A DNA stretch of 64,000 bases from Pseudomonas sp. RIT-PI-q (GCF_001297125.1 NZ_LHPC01000025.1:248001-312000); one strand, 5' to 3'; counted from the stretch's first letter, positions 18,239 through 28,282 are shown. The notes: generated by a model not told the origin, from the sequence alone. A program made the numbers and translations.

Positions 18239-18990
18239 TCAGCGGCGGCGTTTTTCCAGCGAGTAAACAAACGGTGCAACGATTTCGATGGAGCCGTTGT
18301 TCAGCATGTCGGCCGGTGGCTTGGGCAGCGGTTGGGCGCGCTTGATCATTTCCAGGGTGGCCCGGTCGAGATCGGCAGTGCCGGGGCCGCCCACCAGTTG
18401 GTCCGACAACACGTACCTTCGGCGTCCACCACGAAGCGCAGACGGTTCATGCCTTCCTTGCCCCGCGCCTGTGCACTGGCCGGGTACTTTTTGTACTTGG
18501 CCAAATGAGCGAGCAGGGTGCCTTGCCAACTGGCCTTGGCCGCTTGCTGCGCCGGCGATGGGCCCGGTGCCGGTTGTGCGGATTTCTCCGTTGGCGCCTG
18601 GGTCGGTTGCGCGTCGCTCGGTTTTTCCTCGGACGGCTTCTCCTTCGGCGGCTCCGGCTTCTGTTTCTCCACAGGCTTGGGCGGTTGAGGCTTCGGCTTG
18701 GGCTTGACTGGTTTCGGCCCCACGATCTCGGCTTTCGGTACTTCAGCCAGTTTCGGAATCGGCAGTTCTTCCACCGGGGCAGGTGGCTGTGGCGGCGTTA
18801 TGACCTTCGGCGGTGCCGGTGGTGGCGGGGCTGGAACGGGCGCCAGCTCGACCATCATTGCCTGAGGCGGCAATTCGATCGGCGGGCGGGCGGTCCAGTT
18901 CATCGCCAGCGCAATGGCCAGCGCGTGAACGCCCAGCACCACGGCCAGGCTCCCGCTATAACGCGTCAGCTTATGGCGCGTCGTGATCAT
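18239..18990 (-). pseudogene. tonB: tonB with a single-base frameshift near its 3' end
   Basis: TonB carries energy from ExbB/ExbD to outer-membrane receptors. The start is normal: a cytoplasmic tip, one membrane helix (SLAVVLGVHALAIALAMNW), then a long Pro/Lys-rich spacer. The conserved C-terminal domain begins (NRLRFVVDAEG) but the frame breaks at about 18412. As read, translation continues in a wrong frame to a stop at 18346. In the other frame the expected domain goes on with LSDQLVGGPGTADLDRA and ends at 18239. Inserting one C at 18412/18413 restores a 250-residue TonB; the span is 752 bases, one short of a multiple of three. It is either a sequencing error or a real loss of function. 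The ATG overlaps the exbD stop. Confidence 0.88.
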
Positions 18991-19415
18991 TTCTTGGCTG
19001 CCGTCTCGAGTCCGACCAGACCCACCTTCAGGTAACCGGCGGAGCGCAGGTTGTCCATCACGCTCATCAGGTCGCCGTAATCCACGCCTTTGTCGGCCTG
19101 GAAGAAGATTGTCGTGTCTTTCTTGCCCTGGGTCTTGGCGTCCAATGTGGCGCCGAGTGCTTCGGCCTTCACTTCGACTTCGCCGAGGAACAGGCGCTGG
19201 TCAGCTTTAACGCTGAGGAACACCGGTTTCTCCGGCCGTGGCGCCGGTTTGGCGCTGGAGGCAGGCAGGTCAACCTTGATGTCCACGGTGGCCAACGGGG
19301 CGGCCACCATGAAGATGATCAACAGCACCAGCATCACGTCGATGAACGGCGTGACGTTGATTTCGTGGTTCTCGGCCAGATCGTCGTCTGCGCCTTCTTT
19401 CAAATGCAGGCCCAT
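18987..19415 (-). CDS. exbD: ExbD, TonB-system proton-channel subunit
   Basis: A 142-residue inner-membrane protein with one transmembrane helix near residues 20-43 (EINVTPFIDVMLVLLIIFM) that carries the essential aspartate D27. A periplasmic domain follows and ends near LRSAGYLKVGLVG. It forms the proton channel with ExbB that powers TonB. It starts 6 bases after exbB ends, and its stop overlaps the tonB start by four bases. Confidence 0.96.
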   Translation of the reverse strand: MGLHLKEGADDDLAENHEINVTPFIDVMLVLLIIFMVAAPLATVDIKVDLPASSAKPAPRPEKPVFLSVKADQRLFLGEVEVKAEALGATLDAKTQGKKDTTIFFQADKGVDYGDLMSVMDNLRSAGYLKVGLVGLETAAKK

Positions 19416-19421
19416 GGCCGA

Positions 19422-20390
19422 TTACCCCACTTTCACCATGTGCGGTTGCGAGCTGCGCTCAGGCTGGTGGTCGAGGTCGCGGCTGACCAGCAGCAGGACT
19501 TCTGCCGACGCGTCGGACACTTGCGCCTTGTAACCGGCGATGGAGCGGGCAAAGACGTTGTAGATCACCACGGCCGGAATCGCCGCAACCAGACCCAACG
19601 CAGTGGCCAGCAAGGCCTCGGCGATGCCGGGGGCCACGACGGCGAGGTTGGTGGTCTGGGTTTTGGCGATGCCGATGAAGCTGTTCATGATGCCCCATAC
19701 GGTGCCGAACAGGCCGACGAACGGCGCGGTGGAACCGATGGTGGCGAGTACGCCGGTGCCGCTGCTCATGTTGCGACCGCAGGCTGCAACCAGGCGCTCG
19801 AGGCGGAAGGCAACGCGTTCCTTGATGCCTTCTTTCTCGCGGCTGTTGGTCGACAGGCGCATTTCTTCCAGGGCGTCGTGCACCAGCAGGTTGGCGAGGG
19901 TGCCGGCCTTGGTGGCGGTAGCACTGGCTTCTTTAAGGGTGGTGGCTTTTTTCAGGTGGACGATTTCAGTGCGCAGACGACGCTTGGCGCCCATCAACTC
20001 GAAACCCTTGGCGATCCAGATCGTCCAGGTGATGATCGACGCGATGGCCAGGCCGATCATCACGACTTTCACGATGATGTCAGCGTTCTGGTACATGCCC
20101 CAAGGCGACAGGTCGTGGGCCATGCCCAGGGTGTTGTCGGCTTCGAGGACTTCAGGAACGTCTTCGGCGGTGGTGTCTACAGCCTGGGCCGGGTCGGCCG
20201 CAACCGGGGTCACGGCTGGAGCGGCGTGATCGGCTGGCGCTGGCGCCGTGGCGGCGGCCGGAGTGGCTGGCGCTTGTGCATCAGCGAAAGCGGCGGTTGG
20301 CGCCAGCATCAGGCTGAGCAGCAGGGCGGCCACCGCGCTCCAGGCGCGAGGTCGTTTGGTTGGCGAAGCGGGGAATTGATTGCGTGTCAT
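19422..20390 (-). CDS. exbB: ExbB, TonB-system proton-channel subunit
   Basis: A 322-residue MotA/TolQ/ExbB-family protein. The start at 20390 gives a signal-like N-terminus (AWSAVAALLLSLMLAPTAAFA) followed by an Ala/Pro-rich periplasmic extension of about 75 residues, as in Pseudomonas ExbB. Three membrane helices follow: IIVKVVMIGLAIASIITWTI, then after a cytoplasmic loop the pair GTGVLATIGSTAPFVGLFG and ALLATALGLVAAIPAVVIY. With ExbD it turns the proton gradient into TonB movement. It heads the exbB-exbD-tonB operon, matching the P. putida order next to oxyR-recG. Confidence 0.95.
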   Translation of the reverse strand: MTRNQFPASPTKRPRAWSAVAALLLSLMLAPTAAFADAQAPATPAAATAPAPADHAAPAVTPVAADPAQAVDTTAEDVPEVLEADNTLGMAHDLSPWGMYQNADIIVKVVMIGLAIASIITWTIWIAKGFELMGAKRRLRTEIVHLKKATTLKEASATATKAGTLANLLVHDALEEMRLSTNSREKEGIKERVAFRLERLVAACGRNMSSGTGVLATIGSTAPFVGLFGTVWGIMNSFIGIAKTQTTNLAVVAPGIAEALLATALGLVAAIPAVVIYNVFARSIAGYKAQVSDASAEVLLLVSRDLDHQPERSSQPHMVKVG

Positions 20391-20579
20391 GCTGGCCGGA
20401 CCTGAGAAAGAAAATCGGTAAATGCTCTTCCAGGCCTCGCGAGGCCGAGAACAAAAGTGGCGGGCATTATTGCAAGTAATTCTTGTTAACAAAAGTAATA
20501 GAGTTTCTTTTTTTCTACCATTGCTAGCCGCTCGTCCATTGCCGGCGCTAGTCTGTGCCTTTCTGACGGGAGTTTTCTG
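20391..20579. promoter_or_regulatory. Divergent exbB / SDR intergenic region
   Basis: This AT-rich 189-base gap must hold promoters for exbB (leftward) and the NAD-dependent epimerase-like gene (rightward). It contains a 14-base perfect palindrome GGCCTCGCGAGGCC at 20433-20446, in the exbB leader. Next to it is GCAAGTAATTCTTGTTAAC at about 20469-20487, which has the dyad CAAG-AATTA-CTTG on the other strand. A Fur site would be expected for a TonB system, but the match to the Fur consensus is poor. Confidence 0.4.
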
Positions 20580-21437
20580 ATGTCCGCGCCATCTGTTTTG
20601 ATCGCCGGTTGTGGTGATGTTGGCAGTCGTCTGGCCACCCAATTGCTGGCTTTAGGGTGGGAGGTTCATGGCCTGCGGCGTGACGTCTCACGCCTGCCCC
20701 AAGGGGTGATTGGCGTTGCTGGCGACTTGTTTAATGAAGACTGCCCGCAGACGTGGCCAGTCGGTGCGGTGGATTACCTGGTGTATTGTGCAGCCGCGAC
20801 TGATCACGATGAAGCCGGTTACCGCGCGGCTTATGTGCAGGGTTTGCAGCATGTGCTGGAGTGGCTGACCGACTATGGGCAGGTGCCCGATCGACTGCTG
20901 TTCGTGTCCAGCAGTAGCGTGTATGGGCAACAGGAGGGCGAGTGGGTCGACGAGACTTCACCGGCCGTGGCGGCAGGCTATTCCGGGCGTGTGATGCTGG
21001 AAGCCGAGCAGGTGGCCCTCAACAGCGGCATCCCGGCGAGCATTGTGCGGTTGACCGGTATCTACGGTCCGGGCCGTGAGTGGTTGCTGACTCAGGTTCG
21101 CCGGGGTTATCGCGTGGCGGTCGATCCACCGCTGTATGCCAATCGCATTCATGCCGACGACGCGGCAGGATTGATGGCGTGTCTGCTTGAGGCTGATCAG
21201 CGCGGTGTGGCGCTGGATGACGTCTATATAGGCGTTGATGATGCGCCGGCAGCGCTGGCGGAGGTGGTGGGTTGGTTGCGCGAGTATCTGGGCGTGACCG
21301 AGTGGTCCGAAGATGCGAGCGTGCGGCGTACCGGCAGCAAACGTTGCAGCAATGCACGGGCGAAAGCCTTGGGCTGGGTGCCGAAGTACCCAAGCTATCG
21401 CGAAGGCTATGCCGCGATTCTTGAAGGCCGCTGCTGA
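20580..21437 (+). CDS. NAD(P)-dependent epimerase/dehydratase-like SDR protein
   Basis: A 285-residue extended short-chain dehydrogenase-like protein. The N-terminal nucleotide-binding loop is VLIAGCGDVGSRLA (GxGxxG variant) at residues 6-19. A serine-rich strand LLFVSSSSVYG is followed by the family's GVYG-type motif as GIYGPGREWLL near residue 160. The substrate is unknown. Similar genes (YeeZ-like) are annotated as sugar-nucleotide or short-chain epimerases, but none is well characterised. It is transcribed away from exbB with GGGAG 8 bases upstream of its ATG. Confidence 0.8.
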   Translation: MSAPSVLIAGCGDVGSRLATQLLALGWEVHGLRRDVSRLPQGVIGVAGDLFNEDCPQTWPVGAVDYLVYCAAATDHDEAGYRAAYVQGLQHVLEWLTDYGQVPDRLLFVSSSSVYGQQEGEWVDETSPAVAAGYSGRVMLEAEQVALNSGIPASIVRLTGIYGPGREWLLTQVRRGYRVAVDPPLYANRIHADDAAGLMACLLEADQRGVALDDVYIGVDDAPAALAEVVGWLREYLGVTEWSEDASVRRTGSKRCSNARAKALGWVPKYPSYREGYAAILEGRC

Positions 21438-21460
21438 AATCCAGTTTCACACAAACAACT

Positions 21461-21549
21461 GTGGGAGCGGGCTTGCCCGCGATGGCGGTGTAACAGTCAG
21501 CCTGGATGCTGACTGTTATGGCCTCATCGCGGGCAAGCCCGCTCCCACA
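21461..21549. repeat. REPIN, GTGGGAGCGGGCTTGCCCGCGAT type
   Basis: Inverted copies at 21461-21483 and 21527-21549. The spacer itself has an inner inverted repeat TAACAGTCAG / CTGACTGTTA, so the pair can form one hairpin almost throughout. It lies between two convergent genes and may terminate both. Confidence 0.88.
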
Positions 21550-21576
21550 GGGTTATCTGTTGGCTTCAGATCCGGG

Positions 21577-22317
21577 TTACTGCTTCTCGAGCAACCACTT
21601 GCGATCACCCGGCGTGAACGAAGGCATTTCATCCGCCTGCGCCGTGTTCACCGCCTGGAGAATCTCCAGTTCCTTGCCCTTGCGCGCAAAGATCCAGGTG
21701 TTGCCCTGGCCGTTCAGTTGCAACCACATGTTGTCGTTGCCGCCGCTCATCGACGCGCAATCGCCCGCCAGGCACAGGGCATAACGATCCGCGCCGGGCA
21801 AACCGGCGACCTGACCGTCGGCCTGGAATTGCACGGTGTTGCCTTCACCCGGGCCGCTGACGACTTTCCAGCTGCCACCCATATAAGCCGAATACAACGC
21901 ACGCTCGAAGCTGGCGCCGATCGGTGCGCCCTCCGGCACCGGGATCAGTGCACGGTCGAAGACCTGCGCCGACTCGTTCTCGGTCGCGGACTGGCTCAGT
22001 TGCTTGCCATCACGCTTCAGCTCACTGCCGGAACTGCCATAAAAGTCGACTTTCCACGCGCCGGACTCTTCGCCCAGCAGCTTGCCTTCGACATTTTCAA
22101 AACCATTGGTGTAGCGGGCCTGATTGGCCTTGGTGTTGACGTCCCATTCCAGGTTCGGACCATAGGCCTGGAGTGCTTCGCGCAGTGGGCCGCCTTTGGA
22201 GGCAGCATCAATCGCCACCTGATTGATCCAGGTGCCGCTGATATCACGGTCGGCAGGGTTGCTGGCACAACCGCCCAAGAGTAGGGCGACCAGCGAGATA
22301 GCTAGCGCTTTGCGCAT
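21577..22317 (-). CDS. Conserved Pseudomonas lipoprotein of unknown function
   Basis: A 246-residue protein with a signal peptide ending in the lipobox LLGGC at residues 13-17. The mature protein has two apparent repeats of a beta-rich pattern: ISGTWINQVAIDAASKGGP, and later GGSWKVVSGPGEGNTVQFQADG with the two cysteines of LCLAGDCAS. I do not recognise a named family. It is probably outer-membrane anchored. It lies downstream of ridA on the same strand after a 71-base gap. Confidence 0.72.
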   Translation of the reverse strand: MRKALAISLVALLLGGCASNPADRDISGTWINQVAIDAASKGGPLREALQAYGPNLEWDVNTKANQARYTNGFENVEGKLLGEESGAWKVDFYGSSGSELKRDGKQLSQSATENESAQVFDRALIPVPEGAPIGASFERALYSAYMGGSWKVVSGPGEGNTVQFQADGQVAGLPGADRYALCLAGDCASMSGGNDNMWLQLNGQGNTWIFARKGKELEILQAVNTAQADEMPSFTPGDRKWLLEKQ

Positions 22318-22388
22318 GGTGGAATCCTTTCAAAACGCCTTTTATACGTACGCCAGCGACACAGCCTTGAAAGGCTGCGCCGCACGCA

Positions 22389-22769
22389 TTACTCGATGAC
22401 CAGAATGGCATCCATTTCAACCTGCGAACCCTTTGGCAGGGCGGCTACGCCGATGGCGGCGCGTGCAGGGTAAGGCTGGTCAAAGTATTTACCCATGATC
22501 TCGTTGACCTTGGCGAAGTGGCTCAGGTCGGTGAGGAAGATGTTCAGTTTGACGATGTCCTTGAACGAACCGCCGGCCGCTTCGGCCACGGCTTTGAGGT
22601 TCTCGAACACCTGGACGGTCTGGGCTTCGAAGCCTTCAACCAGTTCCATGGTTTTTGGGTCCAGAGGAATTTGACCCGACATGTAAACGGTGTTGCCAGC
22701 CTTGATCGCCTGGGAGTAAGTACCGATGGCGGCCGGGGCCTTGTCGCTGGTGATAACAGTCTTGGTCAT
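22389..22769 (-). CDS. ridA: RidA, enamine/imine deaminase
   Basis: A 126-residue RidA (YjgF) protein of normal length. It hydrolyses reactive enamines and imines released by PLP enzymes. Family marks are visible: [14 protein letters not shown] near residue 26, then [20 protein letters not shown] with the conserved arginine near residue 103. It lies 24 bases after spoT on the same strand, as in PAO1 PA5339-PA5338. A second, more divergent copy is at 51861-52214. Confidence 0.95.
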   Translation of the reverse strand: MTKTVITSDKAPAAIGTYSQAIKAGNTVYMSGQIPLDPKTMELVEGFEAQTVQVFENLKAVAEAAGGSFKDIVKLNIFLTDLSHFAKVNEIMGKYFDQPYPARAAIGVAALPKGSQVEMDAILVIE

Positions 22770-22793
22770 GAATGACTCCTTGTAATAGTGGGC

Positions 22794-24899
22794 TTAGGCA
22801 CGCATGCGGGTGATGCGAATCACCCCGGTCAGAGCGCGCAGTTTCTTGATCACGCGGGCCAGGTGCACGCGGTCGTGCACGCTGACCACCAGTTGGACCA
22901 CGCTGATGCGACCATCGCGTTCGTCCATGCTGATTTTTTCGATATTGCCGTCGGCCGCGTTGACGCTGCTGGCCAGCAGGGCGATCAGGCCGCGCTGGTG
23001 TTCCAGCTCGACGCGCAGTTCGACGTTGAATTCGCCGGTGACATCCTTGGCCCACGAGAGCTGGATGCATTTTTCCGGGTTGTGGCGGATTTCGCTGATG
23101 TTGCGGCAGTTGTCCAGGTGCACGACCATGCCTTTGCCCGCGGACAGGTGGCCGACAATCGGGTCGCCCGGGATCGGCGTGCAGCACTTGGCGTAGCTGA
23201 GCACCAGGCCTTCAGTGCCACGAATCGCCAGCGGGCCTTCCGCGCTCGGCAGCTGTTCGCCTTCGCCGAGCAGGCGGCGGGCGACCACATAAGCCATGCG
23301 ATTACCCAGGCCGATGTCTTCGAGCAGGTCTTCGATCAGTTCGAGGCGGTACTCGGTGAGCATCGCCTTGACGCGCTCGCCCGGGACCTTTTCCAGGGAG
23401 CTGTCGAAACCGTTGAGGACCTTGTTCAGCAGGCGTTCGCCGAGGCTGATGGACTCGGAGCGGCGTTGCAGTTTCAGCGCATGGCGGATGTGGGTCCGCG
23501 CCTTGCCGGTGACCACAAAATTGAGCCACGCCGGGTTCGGCCGTGCGCCGGGAGCGCTGACGATCTCGACCGTGGAGCCGCTTTGCAGCGGTTCGGACAG
23601 CGGCGCGAGACGGCGATTGATCCGACAGGCGATGCAGCTGTTGCCCACGTCGGTGTGCACCGCGTAGGCGAAGTCGACCGCCGTGGAGCCTTTTGGCAGC
23701 TCCATGATCCGGCCTTTGGGCGTGAACACGTAGACCTCGTCCGGGAACAGGTCGATCTTCACGCTTTCGATGAATTCCAGCGAGTTGCCGGCGCGTTGCT
23801 GCATTTCCAGCACGCCTTTGACCCACTGGCGCGCGCGGGCATGCGTGCCTTTTGGCTGCTCGTCGCCGCTGGATTTGTACAGCCAATGGGCGGCGATGCC
23901 ATTGTTGGCCATCTCTTCCATTTCACGGGTGCGGATCTGGATCTCGATCGGCACCCCGTGCATGCCGAACAGCGTGGTGTGCAGCGACTGATAGCCGTTG
24001 GCTTTCGGGATCGCGATGTAATCCTTGAAGCGCCCCGGCAACGGTTTGTACAAATTATGCACAGCACCCAGCACGCGGTAGCAGGTATCGACCTTGTCGA
24101 CGATGATCCGGAACGCGTAGACGTCCATGATCTCGTTGAAGGCCCGACGCTTGCCGCGCATTTTCTTGTAAATGCCGTAGAGGTGTTTCTGGCGACCGCT
24201 GACCTCGCCCTGGATTTCATCGATGGCCAGGCAATGGCTGAGGGATTCTTCGATCTTGTTGACGATTTCCTTGCGGTTGCCCCGGGCGCGCTTGACCGCC
24301 TGGTTGATCCGCGCGGAACGCATCGGGTGCATGGCCTTGAAGCCGAGGTCTTCGAACTCTATGCGGATGGCGTGCATGCCCAGCCGATTGGCAATGGGCG
24401 CATAGATTTCCAGGGTTTCCTTGGCGATCCGTCGGCGTTTTTCGCCGGACAGGACTTCCAGCGTGCGCATGTTGTGCAGGCGGTCGGCGAGCTTGACCAG
24501 GATCACGCGGATGTCGCGGGCCATGGCCATGGCCATTTTCTGGAAGTTTTCAGCCTGGGCTTCGGCCTTGGTCTCGAAGTTCATCTGGGTCAGTTTGCTG
24601 ACCCCATCGACCAGTTCGGCCACGGTTTCACCGAACTGCGCTTGCAGCGCTTCCTTGGCAATACCGGTGTCTTCGATCACGTCATGCAGCATTGCAGCCA
24701 TCAAGCTCTGATGGTCCATGTGCATGTCGGCAAGAATATTCGCCACCGCAAGAGGATGCGTGACGTACGCCTCGCCGCTACGGCGGCGTTGGCCGTCGTG
24801 GGCTTGTTCGGCGTAGAAGTACGCTCGGCGGACCAGGTTGACCTGGTCCTTGCCGAGGTAGGTCGATAAGCGATCGGCGAGGGCGTCTATGCTCGGCAT
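22794..24899 (-). CDS. spoT: SpoT, bifunctional (p)ppGpp hydrolase/synthetase
   Basis: A 701-residue protein with the full domain order. The N-terminal HD hydrolase domain has MLHDVIEDTG near residue 71. The synthetase domain follows (YRVLGAVHNLYKPLPGRFKDYI around residue 285). The TGS domain is near residues 380-440, and the C-terminal ACT domain covers the last 80 residues. It degrades ppGpp with metal help and can make it under fatty-acid or carbon limitation. It is in the operon rpoZ-spoT-ridA; the omega subunit encoded just upstream modulates RelA/SpoT responses. Confidence 0.97.
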   Translation of the reverse strand: MPSIDALADRLSTYLGKDQVNLVRRAYFYAEQAHDGQRRRSGEAYVTHPLAVANILADMHMDHQSLMAAMLHDVIEDTGIAKEALQAQFGETVAELVDGVSKLTQMNFETKAEAQAENFQKMAMAMARDIRVILVKLADRLHNMRTLEVLSGEKRRRIAKETLEIYAPIANRLGMHAIRIEFEDLGFKAMHPMRSARINQAVKRARGNRKEIVNKIEESLSHCLAIDEIQGEVSGRQKHLYGIYKKMRGKRRAFNEIMDVYAFRIIVDKVDTCYRVLGAVHNLYKPLPGRFKDYIAIPKANGYQSLHTTLFGMHGVPIEIQIRTREMEEMANNGIAAHWLYKSSGDEQPKGTHARARQWVKGVLEMQQRAGNSLEFIESVKIDLFPDEVYVFTPKGRIMELPKGSTAVDFAYAVHTDVGNSCIACRINRRLAPLSEPLQSGSTVEIVSAPGARPNPAWLNFVVTGKARTHIRHALKLQRRSESISLGERLLNKVLNGFDSSLEKVPGERVKAMLTEYRLELIEDLLEDIGLGNRMAYVVARRLLGEGEQLPSAEGPLAIRGTEGLVLSYAKCCTPIPGDPIVGHLSAGKGMVVHLDNCRNISEIRHNPEKCIQLSWAKDVTGEFNVELRVELEHQRGLIALLASSVNAADGNIEKISMDERDGRISVVQLVVSVHDRVHLARVIKKLRALTGVIRITRMRA

Positions 24900-24955
24900 G
24901 ATAATTCCTGCCGTTCGCTGTGACCCCGCGCCGTGCTACGTCGACCAGGCATGAC

Positions 24956-25219
24956 TTAGACTGCCTCGTTGGACTCGTCCTCGAACGCTGCGAACAGCGG
25001 TTCGTCTTCGACGATTTCAGCGTTGGCGATGAACTCGTAGCTCATCAGGCCTTCAGCGATTTCACGCAAGGCTACAACGGTAGGCTTGTCGTTTTCCCAC
25101 TGAACCAGGGGCTCTTTGCCGCCGGTGGCCAGTTGACGGGCACGCTTGGTAGACAGCATGACCAGCTCAAAGCGGTTTTCCACGTGGTTTAGGCAATCTT
25201 CAACGGTTACGCGGGCCAT
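24956..25219 (-). CDS. rpoZ: RNA polymerase omega subunit
   Basis: An 87-residue protein with the family core [19 protein letters not shown] and the helix [12 protein letters not shown]. Omega helps assemble RNA polymerase and forms one ppGpp site. Its acidic tail ([16 protein letters not shown]) is typical of pseudomonads. It follows gmk with a 167-base gap that holds a terminator, so it probably has its own promoter. Confidence 0.97.
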   Translation of the reverse strand: MARVTVEDCLNHVENRFELVMLSTKRARQLATGGKEPLVQWENDKPTVVALREIAEGLMSYEFIANAEIVEDEPLFAAFEDESNEAV

Positions 25220-25282
25220 GGTATTCCTCGGAGCGAATGCAATATGCGCGCTGCCCGGTTGGGCGAGCGGACTCGACAGTTT

Positions 25283-25319
25283 AAAAAATCACCAGCGTTT
25301 AGGGAAGCGCTGATTTTTT
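25283..25319 (-). terminator. Terminator after gmk
   Basis: On the minus strand a hairpin with arms of AAAAAATC + AGCG and CGCT + GATTTTTT, with a three-base bulge and ending in T6. It lies 68 bases past the gmk stop, before rpoZ. Confidence 0.65.
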
Positions 25320-25386
25320 GACCAAGCCCTTCAACGCGCTGCAAGCACCAATGTAAAGCCCTTGCAGCTGTTTTGGGAAGAGCGAA

Positions 25387-26019
<633 letters not shown>

Positions 26020-26883
26020 TTACTCAATATTCTGCACTTGTTCGCGCATCTGCTCGATCAACACTTTGAGGTTGACCGCAGCCTGGGTGCTGCGCGGGTC
26101 GAAGGCTTTGGAGCCCAGTGTGTTGGCTTCGCGGTTAAGTTCCTGCATCAGGAAGTCCAGGCGCCGACCCGCCGCGCCGCCGGACTTGAGCACCCGGCGA
26201 ACTTCGATGATGTGAGTGCTCAGGCGATCCAGTTCTTCGGCGACGTCGCTTTTTTGCGCGAGCATGACCATTTCCTGTTCCAGCCGCTGCGGGTCCATCT
26301 CGGCTTTCATGTCGGCGAAGCGGTCGAGGACTTTCTGGCGCTGGGTGGCGAGCATCTGCGGGACCAGTTCACGCAGGGTCACCACATCGCCTTCAATCGA
26401 AGTCAGGCGATCGTTGATCAACCGCGCCAGCTCCGCGCCTTCGCGCTCACGGCCGGCCTTCAGTTCTTTCAGGCCTTCGTTGAACAGCGCCAGCGCTTCG
26501 GCATTCAACGCTTGCGGGTCGGTGGCATCGCCCACCAGCACGCCTGGCCAGGCGAGGACTTCCAGCGGGTTCAGCGCGGCCGGGTTTTTGATCAGGCCAG
26601 CGATTGTCTCGGCGGCAGCGACCAATTGCGCGGCGCGCTCGCGGTCAACTTGCAGGGGTTTGTCGGTGTTTTCTTCGGTGAAGCGCAGGGTGCATTCGAG
26701 TTTGCCCCGAGAGATTCCCTGGCGCAGGGCTTCGCGGACCGCGCCTTCGAGGTCGCGAAAGGACTCCGGCAAACGCAAGTGGGGTTCCAGGTAGCGGCTG
26801 TTGACCGAGCGCAGTTCCCAGCTAAGGGTGCCTTGGGCGCCGGCTTTCTCGACGCGGGCGAAGGCGGTCATGCTGTGCACCAT
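26020..26883 (-). CDS. yicC: YicC-family endoribonuclease
   Basis: A 287-residue YicC/YloC protein. The start MVHSMTAFARVE at 26883 follows GAGGTATCTCC and fits the family. The conserved ending (QAAVNLKVLIEQMREQVQNIE) is intact. Members of this family were reported to cleave RNA in E. coli and B. subtilis; the physiological targets in Pseudomonas are not known to me. The gene is divergent from rph. Confidence 0.93.
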   Translation of the reverse strand: MVHSMTAFARVEKAGAQGTLSWELRSVNSRYLEPHLRLPESFRDLEGAVREALRQGISRGKLECTLRFTEENTDKPLQVDRERAAQLVAAAETIAGLIKNPAALNPLEVLAWPGVLVGDATDPQALNAEALALFNEGLKELKAGREREGAELARLINDRLTSIEGDVVTLRELVPQMLATQRQKVLDRFADMKAEMDPQRLEQEMVMLAQKSDVAEELDRLSTHIIEVRRVLKSGGAAGRRLDFLMQELNREANTLGSKAFDPRSTQAAVNLKVLIEQMREQVQNIE

Positions 26884-27120
26884 GGAGATACCTCGCAATG
26901 CAGGTCAACGCTACCCTGAGGTTTCGCGGACCCGATATCTATTAATAAAAGCCGACAGGCAGCAAAGGCGCAGGATTGTAGCGCAGTGGGGCGGATGCGC
27001 CCAAACACACGGTGTGACAAAGGGCTGCAGGCCGTCGGCAATGCGTCGTCCAAGGCGCAGATCAGAGCCTTCAGTCGTCGGAGGATTTTTTTAGAAGTGC
27101 CCAGTTGTGGCCAGCGGCTC

Positions 27121-27126
27121 TATAAT
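27121..27126 (+). promoter_or_regulatory. Sigma70 -10 box of rph
   Basis: Perfect TATAAT at 27121-27126, 37 bases before the rph ATG. The -35 region is weak. The transcript would have a leader of about 30 bases. Confidence 0.6.
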
Positions 27127-27162
27127 GCTCGGCAGTTTTCCGTCCCCGTACAGGTATTCCCT

Positions 27163-27885
27163 ATGAAACGTCCAAGTGGTCGCGCTGCCGATCAGCTCCG
27201 CTCGATCCGCATTACCCGCAACTACACCAAACACGCCGAGGGTTCTGTACTGGTCGAGTTCGGTGATACCAAAGTCATCTGCACCGTCAGCGTCGAAAAC
27301 GGCGTGCCGCGTTTCCTCAAAGGCCAGGGCCAGGGTTGGTTGACCGCCGAATACGGCATGCTGCCGCGTGCTACCGGCGAGCGTAACCAGCGTGAAGCGA
27401 GCCGTGGCAAGCAAGGCGGCCGCACGTTGGAAATCCAGCGCCTGATCGGTCGCTCCCTGCGTGCTTCGCTGGACATGTCCAAGCTGGGCGACGTCACCCT
27501 GTACGTCGATTGCGATGTGATCCAGGCTGATGGCGGTACTCGCACCGCGTCCATCACCGGCGCCATGGTTGCACTGGTCGACGCCTTGAAAGTGATCAAG
27601 AAGCGCGGCGGCCTGAAAGGTGGCGACCCGCTCAAGCAAATGATCGCGGCCGTTTCGGTGGGCATGTACCAGGGCGAGCCGGTGCTCGACCTCGACTACC
27701 TGGAAGACTCGGCTGCCGAGACCGACCTGAACGTAGTAATGACCAGCACTGGCGGCTTCATTGAAGTGCAGGGTACTGCCGAAGGCGCACCGTTCCAGCC
27801 TGAAGAGCTGAACGCTATGCTGGAGCTGGCGAAGAAAGGCATGAACGAAATCTTCGAGCTGCAAAAGGCTGCACTGGCCGACTGA
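27163..27885 (+). CDS. rph: Ribonuclease PH
   Basis: A 240-residue phosphorolytic 3' exonuclease that trims tRNA 3' ends. Clear family sequence: the start [34 protein letters not shown] near residue 84, and [19 protein letters not shown] near residue 120. The ATG at 27163 is 36 bases downstream of a TATAAT. The gene is complete, unlike the frameshifted rph of E. coli K-12. Confidence 0.97.
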   Translation: MKRPSGRAADQLRSIRITRNYTKHAEGSVLVEFGDTKVICTVSVENGVPRFLKGQGQGWLTAEYGMLPRATGERNQREASRGKQGGRTLEIQRLIGRSLRASLDMSKLGDVTLYVDCDVIQADGGTRTASITGAMVALVDALKVIKKRGGLKGGDPLKQMIAAVSVGMYQGEPVLDLDYLEDSAAETDLNVVMTSTGGFIEVQGTAEGAPFQPEELNAMLELAKKGMNEIFELQKAALAD

Positions 27886-27913
27886 TCGGGCCCGCTCCAG
27901 GCAAGGAGGACGT

Positions 27914-28282
27914 ATGAGTGACGAGCAACAGCTGCTTCCCACCCCGAGCAAAGAGGTTCGGCAGTGGGCGATGTTTTGTCACCTGTCTGCCTTGCTGGGG
28001 ATCTGGATTCCGTTCGGTACGCTGATCGGCCCGCTGATTCTCTGGCAGATGAAGCGCGAGATGGACCCGTTCGTTGATGCGCAGGGCAAAGAGGCGCTGA
28101 ACTTTCAGATCACCGTAGCCATTGTCTCGGCGATTTGCTTCTTGCTGATGGTGGTGATCGTCGGGTTCTTCCTGTTTGGGCTGGTTGCGATTGGTGCGTT
28201 GGTGCTGACGATCATTGCCGGGGTGAAAGCCAATGAAGGGTTTCCTTATCGTTACCCATTTACTTGGCGGTTGATCAAATAA
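27914..28282 (+). CDS. DUF4870 small membrane protein
   Basis: A 122-residue Tic20-like/DUF4870 protein. Three membrane segments are visible (WAMFCHLSALLGIWIPFGTLIG, VAIVSAICFLLMVVIVGFFLF and VAIGALVLTIIAGVKA). The conserved VDAQGKEALNFQI lies between the first two. The function is unknown. It follows rph by 28 bases with the ribosome site CAAGGAGG and is probably co-transcribed with it. Confidence 0.85.
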   Translation: MSDEQQLLPTPSKEVRQWAMFCHLSALLGIWIPFGTLIGPLILWQMKREMDPFVDAQGKEALNFQITVAIVSAICFLLMVVIVGFFLFGLVAIGALVLTIIAGVKANEGFPYRYPFTWRLIK

